Source: Tetranychus cinnabarinus
Taxonomy: Eukaryota; Arthropoda; Arachnida; Trombidiformes; Tetranychidae
Direction of reading: 5' to 3'
Length of the DNA: 64,000 nucleotides
Assembly: GCA_022266195.1 (NCBI GenBank)
Contig: WHVY01000008.1
Span: 2,418,001-2,482,000, forward strand
Part shown: positions 9,750-24,324 of the stretch, piece by piece
Numbering within the stretch: position 1 is the stretch's first letter
How the letters are laid out: each line of letters starts with the position of its first letter
Notes under the pieces: generated by a model
The model's database searches: none
Seen by the model: the letters and a program-made list of their open reading frames with translations, nothing else
Told to the model about the DNA's origin: nothing
Position numbers and translations under genes: made by a program

Positions 9750-12700
9750 CATAAAATCAATCAATCAAACCCGAAATTCATAAAAGTTGAATTTAAACTC
9801 TCTTAAACCGACTTAACAATGTAACCAAATTGCTCTCATCAATTTAACCATCTTTAAAGAAATAATTTAACATCTTGATGACACATGAACATGAATATTT
9901 TTCTTGAATTTCAATCATCAGGGTTTACCGCAGATGAAAAAAAGAGCAAACCAAGTATTCATAACACCGAGTAAACAACATGATCAAACATCCTGAAGGT
10001 GATGATTTTAGAGGGAAGAAAAAAATGAACGAAAATACTGAAAAATTATCAGCTAATCAATTGAACTGAAATATCATCATTTTAAAATGATAACACATTG
10101 TAACTGGAAAACACGTCTTTTCATTGATTGAATTCTTGGCCTAATCCCAACGATTTTCATGGTCACATAATTGGAAGTTTAATACAGTGCATGAATTGAA
10201 TTAGCACTAAATCATAATCATTTGATTGCCCTTGGAAGACAAAATGGTTCCTAATGTTTATCACCTTTTTAGCTTGTTCAATCAACCAACCAATCTTTAT
10301 TTTGAGGCAAAACTCATCCTCATCTTTGCTAATCGTCATGAGAACAAAGAGTTATAATCATTTTCATCATTTCACTATCATTATTACCATCAACATCAAC
10401 ATGAAAAATCATTGTCAGCAAACAATGAGATGAATGGGAAAAAAACATCAACAAATAACCTGTTGTTTCATGTTTCTTTTTTGTAATATTTCATTTCATC
10501 TTCACCAATCAAACTCATCTTTTCACCTTCCTTTCCCATCTTCCACCTTTACTCTCACTTACAATCCTTTTCCTCTCTTCTTCCTCCTCCTTCTTATCAT
10601 CATCTTAACCTTGAAGCTTTCATTCATCATCCATCAATCATGAAATCATTTTGAGGTGAACCAGAAAAAACAAACTTGTAAAAATAACAAACATCTTTCT
10701 CTGTGTTCAACATTTACTGTAACTAATTGTCCACTTAAGGTTATTCAAAGTGGACATTGACTTTCGTTTTTTTATTTTATGGTCAGTTGACATTTTCAAA
10801 GGAAATATTTACTTTGATAAAAAATGTAACCAGAATTTGCCATATTACCAGAAAATTCAAGAATCTTTACCAACCTTTGTTTATATCTGATACACAATTA
10901 CCAGTCATGTTTACAATGAATGTTTACAGCTAATATTTACAGTTGATATTTACAGTTAATGTCTTCAAAGGTAACAATTAGTCGCATTTGATATTAAGAC
11001 AAAAATAGGTTAAAAATATGTTCCATTGAGTTACATGATTTTATCTGAAAATTCCCTCAATCCTAGACATTTGCTCATCACTGATTCTGAATCATTGTCA
11101 ACTGTCTCTCATCAGCGACCCATTATTATAGAGAATGGAAAACATAAAAACAAAGATCTAGAAAAAAATAAAATAATTTCATGATAAAACATACAGAAAT
11201 AATACAATTATCTCTGGTTAAAAGGTTGATTACCTGAAATATAATCTAGTCAATGTTCAATCTACCACACATTATTAATAATATATGGTTAACACCATTG
11301 TCTTTGCAACTACAATTGTAACATTTGACATTTTAAATGCAAAAATGTTTATCACTAAATTGTTATTAAGTTAAATTGTGTGTGTTTTTGATTCAAGGAA
11401 CCATAAAAGGATTTCAATGACCTGAACCCAAAATACTGATGTCAAATTGAATCAACAACTGAACATCTTTTCCATGTTGAACCTTTTGCCAATTCATGGA
11501 GGTAAAATTTAATCAGATAAATCAATTTAAACAGTCTATGGTAATTGTTTCAACAATCAAACCTGAAAAAGATGAACAAAACTAAAAACCCAAAAAGTCT
11601 AAACAATTGACTTCCATCAACAATCGCAAAAGCATATTGTTCTTGATTGTTTACAATATTTTCATTAAACATGAGTTAAACCTTGACTTGGAATCGACCC
11701 AATTCCAATTGATTTGTTAATCAAATTAACTCTGGTTCATCAGCGATTCAAAAACTTGCAATTCCATCAATTTTACTCAACAAATGTTGAAAAATGAAAA
11801 CACAAAATGTCTTCAAATCAAGCTAAAAATGGTTCAAATTAACCTTTCACTTGATTGTAGATAAAAAAGGGAAAAAGAAACTTAAAATTGTCAAAATTCT
11901 GAGTCTCATGGAAAAAGAAACCAGAAAATGGCAAAAAAGCAAGCTTTTCTGTCATTTCAAAGGTTAACTTTGAAAAATTAAAAGTTGTTTCTTAATTAAA
12001 CCACTAATCAAGTGACCCAGGTCATTAATCTTAACTCCAAGGGTTAAATCATCTAAAAGTGTCACAATTGGTTAATCATTGTCAACTTGTAGACAGTTAA
12101 TTGCTGTTATAATGATAACCAGCTTAAACATTCCTATCAACCAGAACGAGTTAAATGTTTTCAAAGGTAAATCTCATTGTAATTGCATAAATTGAATGGC
12201 AATTATACATTGAAATTGAAGAAAAAATCAGGAAACGAAAAAAAAGGTGAAAATTATATTGAAAAAAATGAACAAAAAATGTAATTCAAAAGGCATATAA
12301 GATGGTAAAAAATAGTTGCTTTATTGATCAACTTTGATCAACTCAAATCGATGAATCTTTGTCAATCAAGTTTAACAATCGCTTGATTATTGTCACTAAA
12401 GATTGTTGATTTAAATAAATTGGTCCGGAAACAATTTGACAATTATTTGCTTCTAATTACAAACTTGTTTTAACCAAAACATAACATTTGAAACAGTTGA
12501 TTAGGAAAAGAGGACAATCAAATGTGAGGTGATTCCTTCATTATTATACCATAATCAAGGTGATATGTAAATATTGGTTTGATACCTTTTTATGTAAATT
12601 GTTGCCCATTTACAAATAAACCATTTTAAATGCTTTTAATTGTCACTTTTACCTTTTCACAATCATATGTTATCATGTTGCAGTTGACTTATTAATTCAA

Positions 12701-13107
12701 TGGTTCAACAATTAACAATCCTTTGAAAACCCTCATCAATCTGTATTTATAATCATCAACGACGTTAACCTTTTTTAATGAATAAACAATAAACTGATTG
12801 CGGGTTCAATCAAAACCCAAAACAGGTAAAAATGGACTTAACCAGAAACATTGAACCTGGTTTAACCGAAAAATAAAAGACCAGATTTTGCTCTTAAATC
12901 ACTGATTGTAATTTACTGATTAAAGCTTTGTGTGTGAATTAGATGCGTAATAAATGTTTGATTCTTAACAATTAAAGCAAACTGAAACAATCAAAGATTC
13001 AATTCATTTTTTGAATCTCATTTACAAATCTCAGCTTGAATTTTGGGTTTAACAACAAAGAGTCAATCAGTTATTTACACCTTGAAAAGTCTGCAATTAA
13101 AATTGAT
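9750..13107. other. Gene-free stretch
   Basis: AT-rich sequence with many short motifs built on TTGAT, CAATT and GGTTAACC. Only scattered short open frames occur, rich in Phe, Ser and Leu as expected from base composition. A CT-rich run at about 10500-10600 is simple sequence. I see no gene. Confidence 0.5.
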
Positions 13108-14900
13108 AACATTTGAATCATAACAATTTAAATTATTTTTCAATTTTTGTTCATCAAAAGGTCAACTCTGTGTAGCTTGAAAAGGTTAACCCAAAAAATG
13201 ATAAACGGTTCAAATGAGACAAAAGTGATCTTGGGTTAGATGAATCAGTTAAACCTTGTTTAAATACAAAGAGTTTACAAGGACTTGATTGTAGATTTAA
13301 TTGTAAATCAATTTGATCACAATCAAGGATATAAATAGTTGAAATTTAAAGCCATTGGTTGGGTTAAAAGATACAAAAAAAGATGAAAATGAAATGAAAC
13401 CCAAAAGTGAAACCTTTAATCAAATGTTTCATTTTGAATGGTAAATCAATTGATTGTTGATTTGATCAATTTTCAATTGACCTTCATTAACAATGAAACG
13501 TTTTTGCTTCATTTTTGGCACAATTAAAGTGTGATGAACACTTTAACAACCATCAATTATGCACAATTAAATGAAAGCTGCTTTAATGATGGTTAATGGT
13601 GATAAACAGCAAAATGGAAACAAAATTATTACAATGTTAACATTTGAAAAAAGAGAGACACAATCACAGTGTTAATCACAATTAACTGATCACAATCAAA
13701 AAGTGTTCAACAGCTAATAACAACAGTTGTTAGCGATTCTTTAAAAGAGACAAAAAATTGGCAAAAAAAGGTTGACATTTTTACCAAACAATCAACTGAT
13801 TTTTAATTAAGGGGTTCACAGCAATGGACAAGTGTTACATTCAATCTGTTAACAAGTGTTAATATCATGTTAAATTGAACAATTAATGTATCTTGTTCAT
13901 GTTCATTTACATATTATTATTTGGAAAGCGCTTTTTACCTGTTGATTTACATTTATCTTGACTCGTATTTGGCTTTTCTTGAAACACAATTAACTTAAAC
14001 TTTTTAATTCACTTTTTGTTTCTGTTAAGGTTTACACAATTAAATGCAAGGTCATTGAAGGTTATCAAGTTAATGGTAAAAACAGAGTCAATTAAAGTGC
14101 ACCTAATTGTCAACATAAACTTGATTCAAATTGCTCATCAATTTAGTCTGTTCATCGTTTCATTTTTCAAGGTTTACTATTAACTTATTTTTCGTTAATC
14201 GTTTCGCATCTGATTAACTCTGAAACATCTTCATTTCAGGTTAAACAATTGTAACAAGTTTCTTCAATTTTCCTATCAAATTTCAATCAATCCAATACAA
14301 TTAACTATTTTCCAACAGTTGAATCTATTGTTATTAATAGCTATTTTCCCCTATCATGAGTTTCCACCGTTAACCATCATGTAACATCAGGTGATTCTGG
14401 TATCACATCAAGACTTGATTAGCAACAGTCCTGCGGTCAACTCTGTTAATTGTTAACATTGGATAGTTTCTCATAAATACTTTACTTGGTTAAGTGTTGA
14501 TCAGTTTGAAGCTGTCAATGTTGATCAACAAAAGCAAAGTTAACCTTGATTGTTAGGTAAGGAAAGTGAGGTAAACAACTCATGATGAGGATCATGATGA
14601 TGATGATTATTTTAATGATAATAAATGATAATAAATGATAGCTTCTATCGGTCTATTTGCCAGTTCTGTGACAATATTGTAATGACAATATTAATAATAC
14701 AATTGAGCTTAACAACAAGGTTCAAGGGCAGTTTTGTCACCATCATTTGTATTGCAATCATCATCATTTGAAAGCTAAATGGTTAAATAATTCACACCTT
14801 CATATACTTTTGTCAATTGATTTTGCCTGGTTAATGGTTGTAATGTTTGACGATCATGGAAGTCGCTTTCAATTTGATTTACATTATATTGCTTGGAATT
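13108..14900. repeat. Duplicated block, copy B (with 1.36 kb between its halves)
   Basis: Bases 13108-13323 and 14679-14900 match the two halves of copy A at 9.3-9.75 kb. Between them are 1355 bases absent from copy A, without visible terminal repeats or coding frame. In the second half the minus-strand frame shared with copy A is broken by a TAG and later a TAA, and has a short insertion. Either copy B gained sequence or copy A lost it. Confidence 0.75.
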
Positions 14901-17400
14901 TGTAAATTGTACTTTTTCAGTCTAATATAACAATTAAATATTACAAAAGTATAAATAATAACCGTTATTATTAATGCGATTTAATTGTTGGTCTTGCAAT
15001 ATTGTCTCTCAGCGTCTATTGAAGTCAGTATATTTTATGCCACTAAACTAATGATTTACTTGATTGTATTGACGCATTATCAAGAAATGATTTACTTTTC
15101 GTCTGATTTATCTTGGTTCATTCATCAATCTGCTAGATAAATCTCCACTGATTTGGTTCCAATGACGTAAATTTAATCAAAGACTTAACCTTTTTTTGTG
15201 GTTATATGTGTGTGTCTGTTGCTGTCGTTATTTGCCTGTTGTAGTCATTATAAGAAAAATGGCTTTTAAACATTACATGTAATAATTTATAGTATATTAT
15301 ACATTATAAATCATATCAAGATGTATTTTCCATAAACAATTATCAACTTAATTCTAATCGTAATCAATGGTTATCAATCTGTGTTCTACATCTAATCACA
15401 ATTATTTAATAATCAGGATCCATAACTGGGTAACAATGTAACAAAAAAGCTGTAAACCTCCAAGACCAGAAGAAAAGGTTGAAATTTTATACCAAAGGAA
15501 CATATGGTTTACATTTGCATCATTTTACAAATGCCACAAATGATGTATTAATTTGAAAGTTCATCAATATTAATTTGATAATCAGTTTAAAGGTGAATAA
15601 TTATATCAGAATATTTGGATAACCAGAAAAAATGAGAGTTACAAGTGTTTCTTTCAATATGACAAACACACCAACAGATCGTCTGGCTTTGTATAGTAGC
15701 AAAAGATAGAGAAAACCATCTTTTATTTGGTAAACTATCAACAATCAGGAAGTTGGTTTATTGTTGTACATTAATTATTTGACACACACAAGATTAGAGA
15801 ATCAACTATTAAGTAGATGATAATTAAATAACAAAGTCGAACCTGAAAAGATAATCCAAACCAATTGAGCAATCTATGAGAAAACTGAAGCTCTGGTCAA
15901 AGCGTACAAAAAAAGCACCAGATACCGGTTAAAAATGAGTTACCGGTTTGATAACCAGTTACAGATACCGGTCAAAATAGTGAAAATTAATGAAAGGCAA
16001 ATTTGAATGTAAATTGAATGATTAAAGATTTGATTATAATTAGCATAATTGTTGTTGATAAATTGAATGAAAGTTAAAAATTGTTTCCGGACAAGATGAG
16101 AATCAGTATAATTAAATTGATACTCTCCAGGCCTAAACACTTAAACAAACCATCAACAGTAATCTTAAACAAACGCCAACCTTCACAACTCTTTTCCTCC
16201 ATTTGATTTTGCCTTTTTGTTGTTTCTTCTGTTAACATCTCTGTCAACATTATTTTTCCTGTTGATCATCAACATCAAACATCAACATTCTTCCGGTTAA
16301 TAGGAGCCAAAAAAGCGACTACAAGCAGATAAACAATCAAGATTAACAAACGATTACCGTGTAAACCAGAATAGCAGTTGATCAAAAGGTAAAACCAGCT
16401 TTACCAGCAAAACTGTCAAAAAACCTGAAAGGATGAAACCTTCATTTAAATAATTTTTCACAACAATATCAAAGCAAGACCAATAGATGGACATAATAAT
16501 GGTCAACAAAAAAGAGTCAAATATGAATCAAAAGCAATTTGAAATCGACCTTGTTGTCTTATAAAATATATTATCTAACTTAACCGTTCTGTAACTTTGC
16601 TTGGTAACTGTTGATTGTTCATAAAAGGATGAAAGTTAACATTTGCGCTCAAGGGTTAATCACAATTAAGTAACAATCAACATTTAAAGTGTAGAAAAGC
16701 CGTTTTTGCCTTCAAGCCTTATCTCATTCCGTTTCGTTTTAACTTTCAATTTCAAGTTTGATTGTAATAAGATGATTATTATGAGCAATACAAATGCTGT
16801 TCAATCGTGCTTGTTAACGGTTGATATCGATTAAATCGATGCTCAAAATGACCTGTAAATCTTCCGGATTCTGTCTCTTCTATTAGCTGATGATCATCAT
16901 TAGCATAATCATTAGTCCAAGTTCCGTTGATCATTGATTGATTAAGCCCATTAAATGAATCAATTGAGATCAATTTCAAGTCTCACAGTTCACATGATGA
17001 TGAGCTTTAATTTGACTTGATCCAACTTGGAATCAATGTAATTAAAATTTAATAGTAAACTCAGAAAATCCAAGGATAAATCAATCATCGTTTCAATCAA
17101 TTGTTATCATCCATTATAATCACATTGTGAGCTTTACCAATTTTCAAATTGTACTTGAGAGTCTTAAGATGCTCTTATTATTATCAAGATAACGGGCGGA
17201 TTCAGTCAACAATATCAAAGCCTAAGTAGATCAATTTAAACATCAGATAATCGTCATCCTGATCATCGTCTTGAGCATCATATTCATCAAGAATCATTCA
17301 AAGAAAAAGACATTTTGTTTCTTTCCGATTCTCATTTCATTCAACCAAATTTGGCTAAAACAGCATTTTTCACCCAATCCAACCATCTTAACCATTGTTT
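14901..17400. other. Gene-free stretch upstream of the ML-domain gene
   Basis: AT-rich sequence with no recognisable exon on either strand. Short open frames at 15940-16140 and 16779-16979 on the minus strand have no domain features and lack splice partners. The promoter of the gene at 17412 should lie near the right edge, but no clear TATA box was seen. Confidence 0.45.
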
Positions 17401-17411
17401 TCCCGTTTAAA

Positions 17412-18162
17412 ATGTTGATTCAAATTTTCGCCATTCTGGCCTCTGTTTTGGCCGTAAACTGTTTCACAGCTCCATTCTCATTGTGTAAGTGATTAAATGT
17501 ACAAACATTGAAATTCGCGTTAATCCCATTCTTGATTATTGTACAGGTGAAGGTCGATCCCCATTATCAACCAATATTTCAGTCGATGTGGCTCCCTGTG
17601 AACTTTCATCCACCAACACTTCATGCTTGTTTTCACGAGGTGACAATACAAACTTCACCATCTACTTCAGTAAGTAACCCTAGCTCTTTACCATGATTAA
17701 CCATAGATTAAACGTTAATTGTCTTCTTCCAGCTCCACAAGTAAATGTATCAACTCCAATCGAAAGAGTAATTATGGCCAAGTTTGCCAAGAAGCTGAAA
17801 AACAAGTACGTTGAGGTGCCTTATGGTGGTGGAGTCAATGCAGACGATAGGACCTTCTTGGTTGGTGAAGATGGTACATTTGAGTCAGTTGAAGGCAAAG
17901 GTTTAGTGTCGGGAAAACAGTATTTTTTCAATAACATTTTCAATATTCTTAGCTCATCGCCAAAGGTAACTTGATTTCCCTTCAAATTTGTGTCTTCATT
18001 GACTAAGGCCTAAACTAATCTAATTGTTGTACTTATTAGACAACCTTGTGGGCTCGCTATTTGATTCGTGAGGCTAAACCATGTAAGAAAAGCAAGTGCA
18101 ATTGGCTACTTCATCCTGGACAATTGTTGGTTTGTGTCGAGATTCCGGTTACAATTGTATAA
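17412..18162 (+). CDS. Secreted ML-domain (NPC2 / group 2 mite allergen-like) lipid-binding protein
   Basis: Four exons, 17412-17484, 17547-17669, 17733-17965 and 18040-18162, join in frame to 183 residues. The first codes a signal peptide (MLIQIFAILASVLAVNCFTA). The mature part keeps the six cysteines typical of ML domains: one at the exon 1/2 junction, VAPCEL, NTSCLFSRGDN, EAKPC, KSKCNW and LVCVEIPV. The end, PGQLLVCVEIPVTIV, matches the final beta strand of NPC2. The family binds sterols, fatty acids or other hydrophobic ligands in body fluid or lysosome, and includes mite group 2 allergens. It is somewhat longer than the usual 145-155 residues, with extra sequence in exon 3 around VPYGGGVNADDRTF. 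Substrate is not readable from sequence. Introns are 62-74 bases. Confidence 0.85.
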
Positions 18163-18360
18163 AACAACCCGATTGACCCAATTAAAAGGTTAACTAAAAC
18201 TGTCATCATTACCAGACAATATAACCATTTGTTAACTCAGCCTTAAATCATTAAAACATATAATTATAGCAAAAAGCATTTCCCAGTTTAACTGATTAAT
18301 TTTAAAATTTGTTTACTATTTGTATTCATCATTTAATAATCTTGTTAATGTCTGCTAATC

Positions 18361-18366
18361 AATAAA
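18361..18366 (+). promoter_or_regulatory. Polyadenylation signal of the ML-domain gene
   Basis: AATAAA about 200 bases after the stop codon at 18162, on the same strand. No closer canonical hexamer was seen. Confidence 0.5.
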
Positions 18367-18399
18367 AAGATTGAAATTAAGACGAATCTATAATGAAAA

Positions 18400-21300
18400 C
18401 TCGAAAATTGATCAACACCTAATGAAGACAATAATCAGATTCGTAATTAAACAAGTGATATTGATTGCTGGAAACAATGGAAGTTGAAAAGTCAACCAAA
18501 AATGATTAATACTAATCAATACTTTTTACAGTTAAATCAGTGTTTAATCAAGTTAAATCTCGCATTAAACTATCAACAGCAATTAGCTAAACTGATTTTC
18601 GCAAATGATTGTACAAAATGGTTCAGTAAACGGGTTTAGTGGATGATTGTGATAAACGGTTATCAATTGATTAGTTGATGAAGATAGAAGAGAAAAGTTG
18701 CTCATAATCATCTGCTGAACATTTAGTTGACTCAATGAATCGTAAATTTCATGTAAATAACATGATAAAGTATCAGAAGGCAAAAAAAGCAGGAAAAGGT
18801 AAGTTGAATAAAATTGAAACGGTGAAACCTTGAAAATTGAAAGTTTAAATGTAAATATTTTAAAAGCGTTTTGCCTTATTGACCTGCATTTCAGTTTTCA
18901 TCCAAAAATGATTGTCTATCATTTAAGACCAGAATCTGGTTGAAAAAAAGCTCAGATAATCTTAACCAGAGGACAATAAAGTTAGGAGAAAAAATTTCAA
19001 CATTTTCGGTTGAAACATTTCTTCATTGAACCAATTCGGGTCACACCAGGTTTGGATCACATTTAATTCACATGGTACGTGGGTTGACGTCTAACCAGGC
19101 CTCTACTAACACATTTGACCACCCACTTGGATTGGTCAACTTAAATCCTTATTGACTAGTCTCAATTGTGTGTCACAATTAATGTCAAACTAAATTAAAA
19201 CACGTTTCAAATCACCGGCTTAATGGAAAGATTAAGACTGGCTAATCAACAAATCAAAAGCCATAAGTCAACTTTTCACCAAAACTGTACTTTTCAGTTT
19301 TACAATTAACAGTTTAAAAAGGAAAGTTAACATTAACGACAAACTGTAAACTAATCAGTTGATCAAAATTAAGATTCAATTTAAATTCATTTCAAGCAAA
19401 AAAGATTGAAATGTTTCTTTTATTCTGGTCATCTGCAGGTCTTTAAAGAGATTCAATTTTCTGGTTAACTTTGGGTAAGTTTAGCCATTTTGTAAATCTT
19501 TAAGCCATATTTGACCAATTGTATTATCATTTTAATTAAAATTGTTCATGTTTTGTAACACTTAATAATTCATCATTTAACCTGATTGTGATGAGGTTGT
19601 CCGTTTAATTAGTTGAGGCCTTTCGATGAGGCCACTCTCGATGGAGATTCAAATGTCAGTTAACAACCTTTAACAACAATTGCACTTTTCTTCTTCCTAA
19701 TCATTTCCATCTTCATCTTACTCTCAATTGGTGTTTCATTTTTACTCAATGATTATCCTTGATTCTTGGCTCAACAACAATTCCACTCAAATTTGTCAGA
19801 TGAAACTTTTTCTTCTTCTCATTCATTTTAATCTAATCTTATTACACTCAAATAACAACAAATAACCAGCAAACAATAAATCAGCAAACAATCAACAATT
19901 AAAAGAGCAAAATGTTCAAAGAAACCAAATGTTGTTACAATAAGAAAAGCTTGTTAAACAGTTGTCAATATTTTTGAATCAATTGCAAATTTTAATCCAA
20001 GCCACAGGGAATTTACATGTAACATGATGAAAACTTGAGCTCTTTTGCAATCTAAATATTCTTGAACACTCAGAGAATGTAAAATAGAAAGAAAAACAGA
20101 ACAGAATCTAGGATAAGCTGGAAATGTAATTCTGTGAGAAAAGAAGAAAACTTCATTTTCATATTTAACCAGAAAACCAGGAAACAAGAAAAAAATTGAA
20201 AAGAGAAAAGAAAAAAATTTTCTTTCAAATCTTTCTAATTGAAACTGTTTCAAGCTTTTCAGGCTTTTGTATAGCAAAAAAAGTTACACAAAAAACAAGA
20301 CCAAGAAAAACGCTCAAGGCGCAAATAATTGAACCATTTTGAAACAAGTTTCACTTTCATTTTGCATGTGATTTGGGGATGAAGCTTGAAACTTGATCAA
20401 CAGAGAAGTTAATTGTTTGCTTGAATTGCCAGTGGATTTGGGTAAACTTTGAACTGGAATTGAATGGCAACAAGATTTGCGTTGCTTGGGTTTAGGAGTT
20501 TTTAAGAGGCGGATGAGATTCAATGAATTATCATGTTTTTGATAAATAAGACAAAAAGTAAAATATTAACTCGACATCAGCAATTATCCATATTAATAGT
20601 TGATTAGCATTGATCAGCTAATTGTGTAAATTGCGAAGCAGCAACATAAATTAGGCAACAAGATTCTTCTCCCAATCAATCATTTCCTTCATTTTTCATC
20701 TCATTTTCTGCTGCATTTCAGCTTTTTTCATATGGAAACATACCGAATCATGATTAAATAATCACGTGCTTCTCATCATCACCATTATCATCAAGATCAA
20801 TTGATTTGATGATATGAAGAGCAGCAAAAAAAGAAGAGAGAAAAGGGAAAATCTTTCCTTCCATTAATACATTTGTTTTGAATCATCTTTTTTCCCTCTG
20901 TTATTTGACATTTTACAAACAGATGAAGTTACAAACCTAATCATCAGAAAAAAAACTGATTGGACAATTAGACGACAAAGTTGCCAATAATCAGGAGAAG
21001 CAGAAAAAGCAAACTAAACTGAATTAGTTGATTCTCATTGAGAAGTGCGTAGTTTACAACAATCAGTTGATCAACGGTAAAAAACTCTTCACCACTTTTC
21101 CCCTTTTAATCACTTGTAATTGCTATTTTGGTGAACCTTTAAACTGTAAATTAATTTAGACGAATTAAGAAAAGTTGATCAATTTTTCTGGTAAAATTTT
21201 GGTGTCAACCGTTTTTTTTGACTAATTTTCTGGTTTCTTTCAATGTTTGGGTTAAAAGAGAGAGTCGTTTTGATTGGCATTTTTGCTCATTTTGTTCAAT

Positions 21301-23112
21301 TGAAAGCACAATTAGTAAATTGTAAATGACCTTAATAAACATGAACTTGGTTAATTCATTATTTAACTAATCAATGTTAAATTTCACTTTAAATATACTA
21401 TTTAACAAGACCTCGGAATGAAAAGGTTTCCAATTTTTTTCTTCTTCTTCATCTTTTTTTTCTCGCCATCAACCTGATCATCCTGTAATTATCGGTGTAT
21501 TAATAAGAAGAAAAGAGAAGGAAAAAGAGGATTGAATTGAAACTTGAAATTATCTGAATTGGTTGACCAGCCCAGTAATTTAATTTCAAGTTTGGGTTAA
21601 TCATTTCAACATTTTCAAGGTTAATCTTTCAAACTTTTCAATCTCAACCAATAAATCAATATCAACAATTGCAATGAAAAAATTGGCAACAAAAGCAACT
21701 TGCAAACGAATCAAATCAAAATAATTACTCGAGAAATGTATCAATTTAACAATTTAAAAATACAAACAAATCTCAAGTTTATACAGCTTAGTGGCAACAT
21801 TAAATTATCATTTTAGCTGCAATTGATTATCATCTTGATCAATGAACAAAAAGTGAAACAATTCAGGTTGGAAAAGGTGCGATTGAAGGGAAAACATTGG
21901 CTTTTGGTTTTGGGTTTAGTCTAGAATTGGGTTTGCAAGACCTTTTCTTGACTCTCATTACCTTCATGGTCATTATTTGAACTCAATCTGACCAGTTCTC
22001 TGTGCCAATCTAGTCCAAGGTAAATGTTAACAATTAAAAGATTATCTTACAATTAATATTTGATCCTGAGTTGTATTAACTGAATCTCAATTACATGGCT
22101 TTAATGCAACTAATATTACAATCAAAATTCACTTTAAGAGTTGAAATGATCAACATAATAATAGATACTTTGAAATGTTTTTTTACTGTTTTTTTACATC
22201 AAACAACTTTTTTACCTTAACCTTTACAGGTTGTGACCTTAACTGGTTAACTGGTTAATCAAATTTGAACAATAAAAATCAACAATTTAGGCTTTTGAAC
22301 AATGTATTTGATGATTGATTTATTGCTTCCATTGATATCTTTGGAAAACATTGGAGCGTTGAAAAAAAAGTAAAACATTGTTTGTTTGCAACTTGAATTG
22401 TGAAAAGGCAAAACAATTGTCACAATTTTTTCACCGGTAATTTACTTCCTCAATTAAAATTAACATCCAATAATCATCATTTTGCACTTCACTTTCATAC
22501 CTTTGATTAATAATGAGCAAAAGAAAAAGCAAGCAAAAGTTGAAATGAGAAACAAACTTGCATTAAAAAACATTTAAACAAGGAAACAATCCAATTTAGC
22601 CGCAAGTTACAAATAAACAACAGCCAACAATCAGCTAAATAATATCATCAACCATCATGTTATTGTAATAATAGGAAAAAACAGAGAGAAAAAAAATCTC
22701 TTTGCATTTCAGGTCAATAGGTCACTCTTGGTACTTGCTTTATTTGATTTAATGAAACAAAAAAAAAGATAAAAAAATATCACAAAAAAATGAAATCAAG
22801 TTTCACCTTGTAACTCTCACTCTCATCATCATCATCATCACTGGTAAATACCCTGTAATCACAAATTATTTTCAAATGGTAGTTGCTATGACCGGTTAAA
22901 GCCGGTCTTTTATTTATCTGCAGGCATTTTACCTAGTGACCGGTCAGGTTTGTATCCAGGTAAAGGTAAAACAGGAAAATAGCCAGCAATCCTGGTTCAA
23001 GTAAACAAGTGGCTACTATTTTGGAAGACATTTTCAATCATAAACATGAAAACATATGAAACATTTTAACCAAAGAAAAGTCACGGCAAAGGCTCATAAG
23101 ACACCAACCTTA
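18400..23112. other. Gene-free stretch
   Basis: AT-rich sequence between the ML-domain gene and the F-spondin gene. Minus-strand open frames at 19954-20277 and 20314-20523 have low-complexity composition and no domain. Short TCATCA runs occur near 22810-22840. I see no gene or mobile element. Confidence 0.45.
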
Positions 23113-23415
23113 CAACCTAACAGAGTGCCACTTGTCCCATTAAGTCTAACATAAAGTCAAGCCTTTTACGAGCAAATATTCATTTACTTTTGGCTAACCT
23201 TTAAACCAAAAAAGTCAATCTGGTTAGGCTATTAGACTTGATAATTTCAACCTAACAGCATCTTATCTGTCCCATCAAGTTGAACATAAAGTCAAGCCTT
23301 TTTACGGATTTACTTTCACTCTTGATCAATCTTTGAACAAAAAGTCAGTCAGGTTAGGGTATTAGACTTGACACTCGCAACCTAACAAGTTAACCTTGTC
23401 CGATCAGAATTAGCT
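23113..23415. repeat. Tandem repeat, about 2.3 copies of a 130-135-base unit
   Basis: Units begin with CAACCTAACA at 23113, 23248 and 23378, the last one cut short. Each full unit contains AACATAAAGTCAAGCCTTTT, and later GGTTAGG and ATTAGACTTG. AACCTAAC and GGTTAGG are inverted relative to each other, so each unit could fold. The copies differ by substitutions and small gaps, so this is an old array. Confidence 0.8.
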
Positions 23416-24324
23416 TATGATGAGGCTTGTCAAAAATGAATTTATTTTTATCGCTATTTTTCTGCAGCATTTTCCATCATCATTCTTCATCAACATCATT
23501 ATTTTTTCATCCTTTTCCTTTTGGTAGGTTCAATGTTTCACCTGAACTTAGCAACGGAAAAGGGTTTTTTTCTGTTGTTCATCTTCTGAATTTTTCATTT
23601 ACTTTCATCTTTTCAAGGCTAAGCCAACAATTTTTTTTCTGCTTACTTTCTCCTGTAATGTTGTCAATAAACATGAAAAAGGGTTTCAATCAAGGTTATT
23701 ATTGTTATTTAAATTTAATCAGTTCATGAAAATGATTATCTAGAAATGATACAAGAAAATTGTGAATGTTGAGTGGTTATCAAAAGAAAATATTGACTCA
23801 TATAACTGTTAATTAGCTGAATACAGCGTATTTTTTAAGATCAATTGTTTCATCAATTGTTGACCCGCAATAAATGAGACGGTAAATTGTAAAACGGAAC
23901 CATTTCAAGTTTGAAATTATGAGTTCAGTTAGCAATGAAAAAAAGTGAAATGAGTTTTTGTCAAAAAGAGACAAAAACAAAACTGGTTTAAAAGGCAACT
24001 ACAATATCATTTGATTATCTAATAATGAATCAACTGTAATTGGACAAGGACATTCAAGCCTTAAAAAACTTCCGGTCAAGATGGGTTAATTGAAGAGCAT
24101 AAATGATCAAATTAAAAGCATATAAAGCAAAGTCCAAAAAGCAAGAGCAAAAATAATTCAGCTTCTTGCAGAATCATCAAATTCATAGCAGATGAAATCA
24201 AACAAAAAAACTTCAACTAAATGTTACAAATACAAGCTTATTTCATGTTGAATCAATTGATTGATGTTAACAATGAATGTTTAATCATTTCAAATTTACA
24301 ATATTTAAATGAAACTGAATCAAG

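Noticed and set aside
19954..20523. Two minus-strand open frames
   Set aside because: Low-complexity, Phe/Ser/Lys-rich, with no domain, splice partner or promoter.
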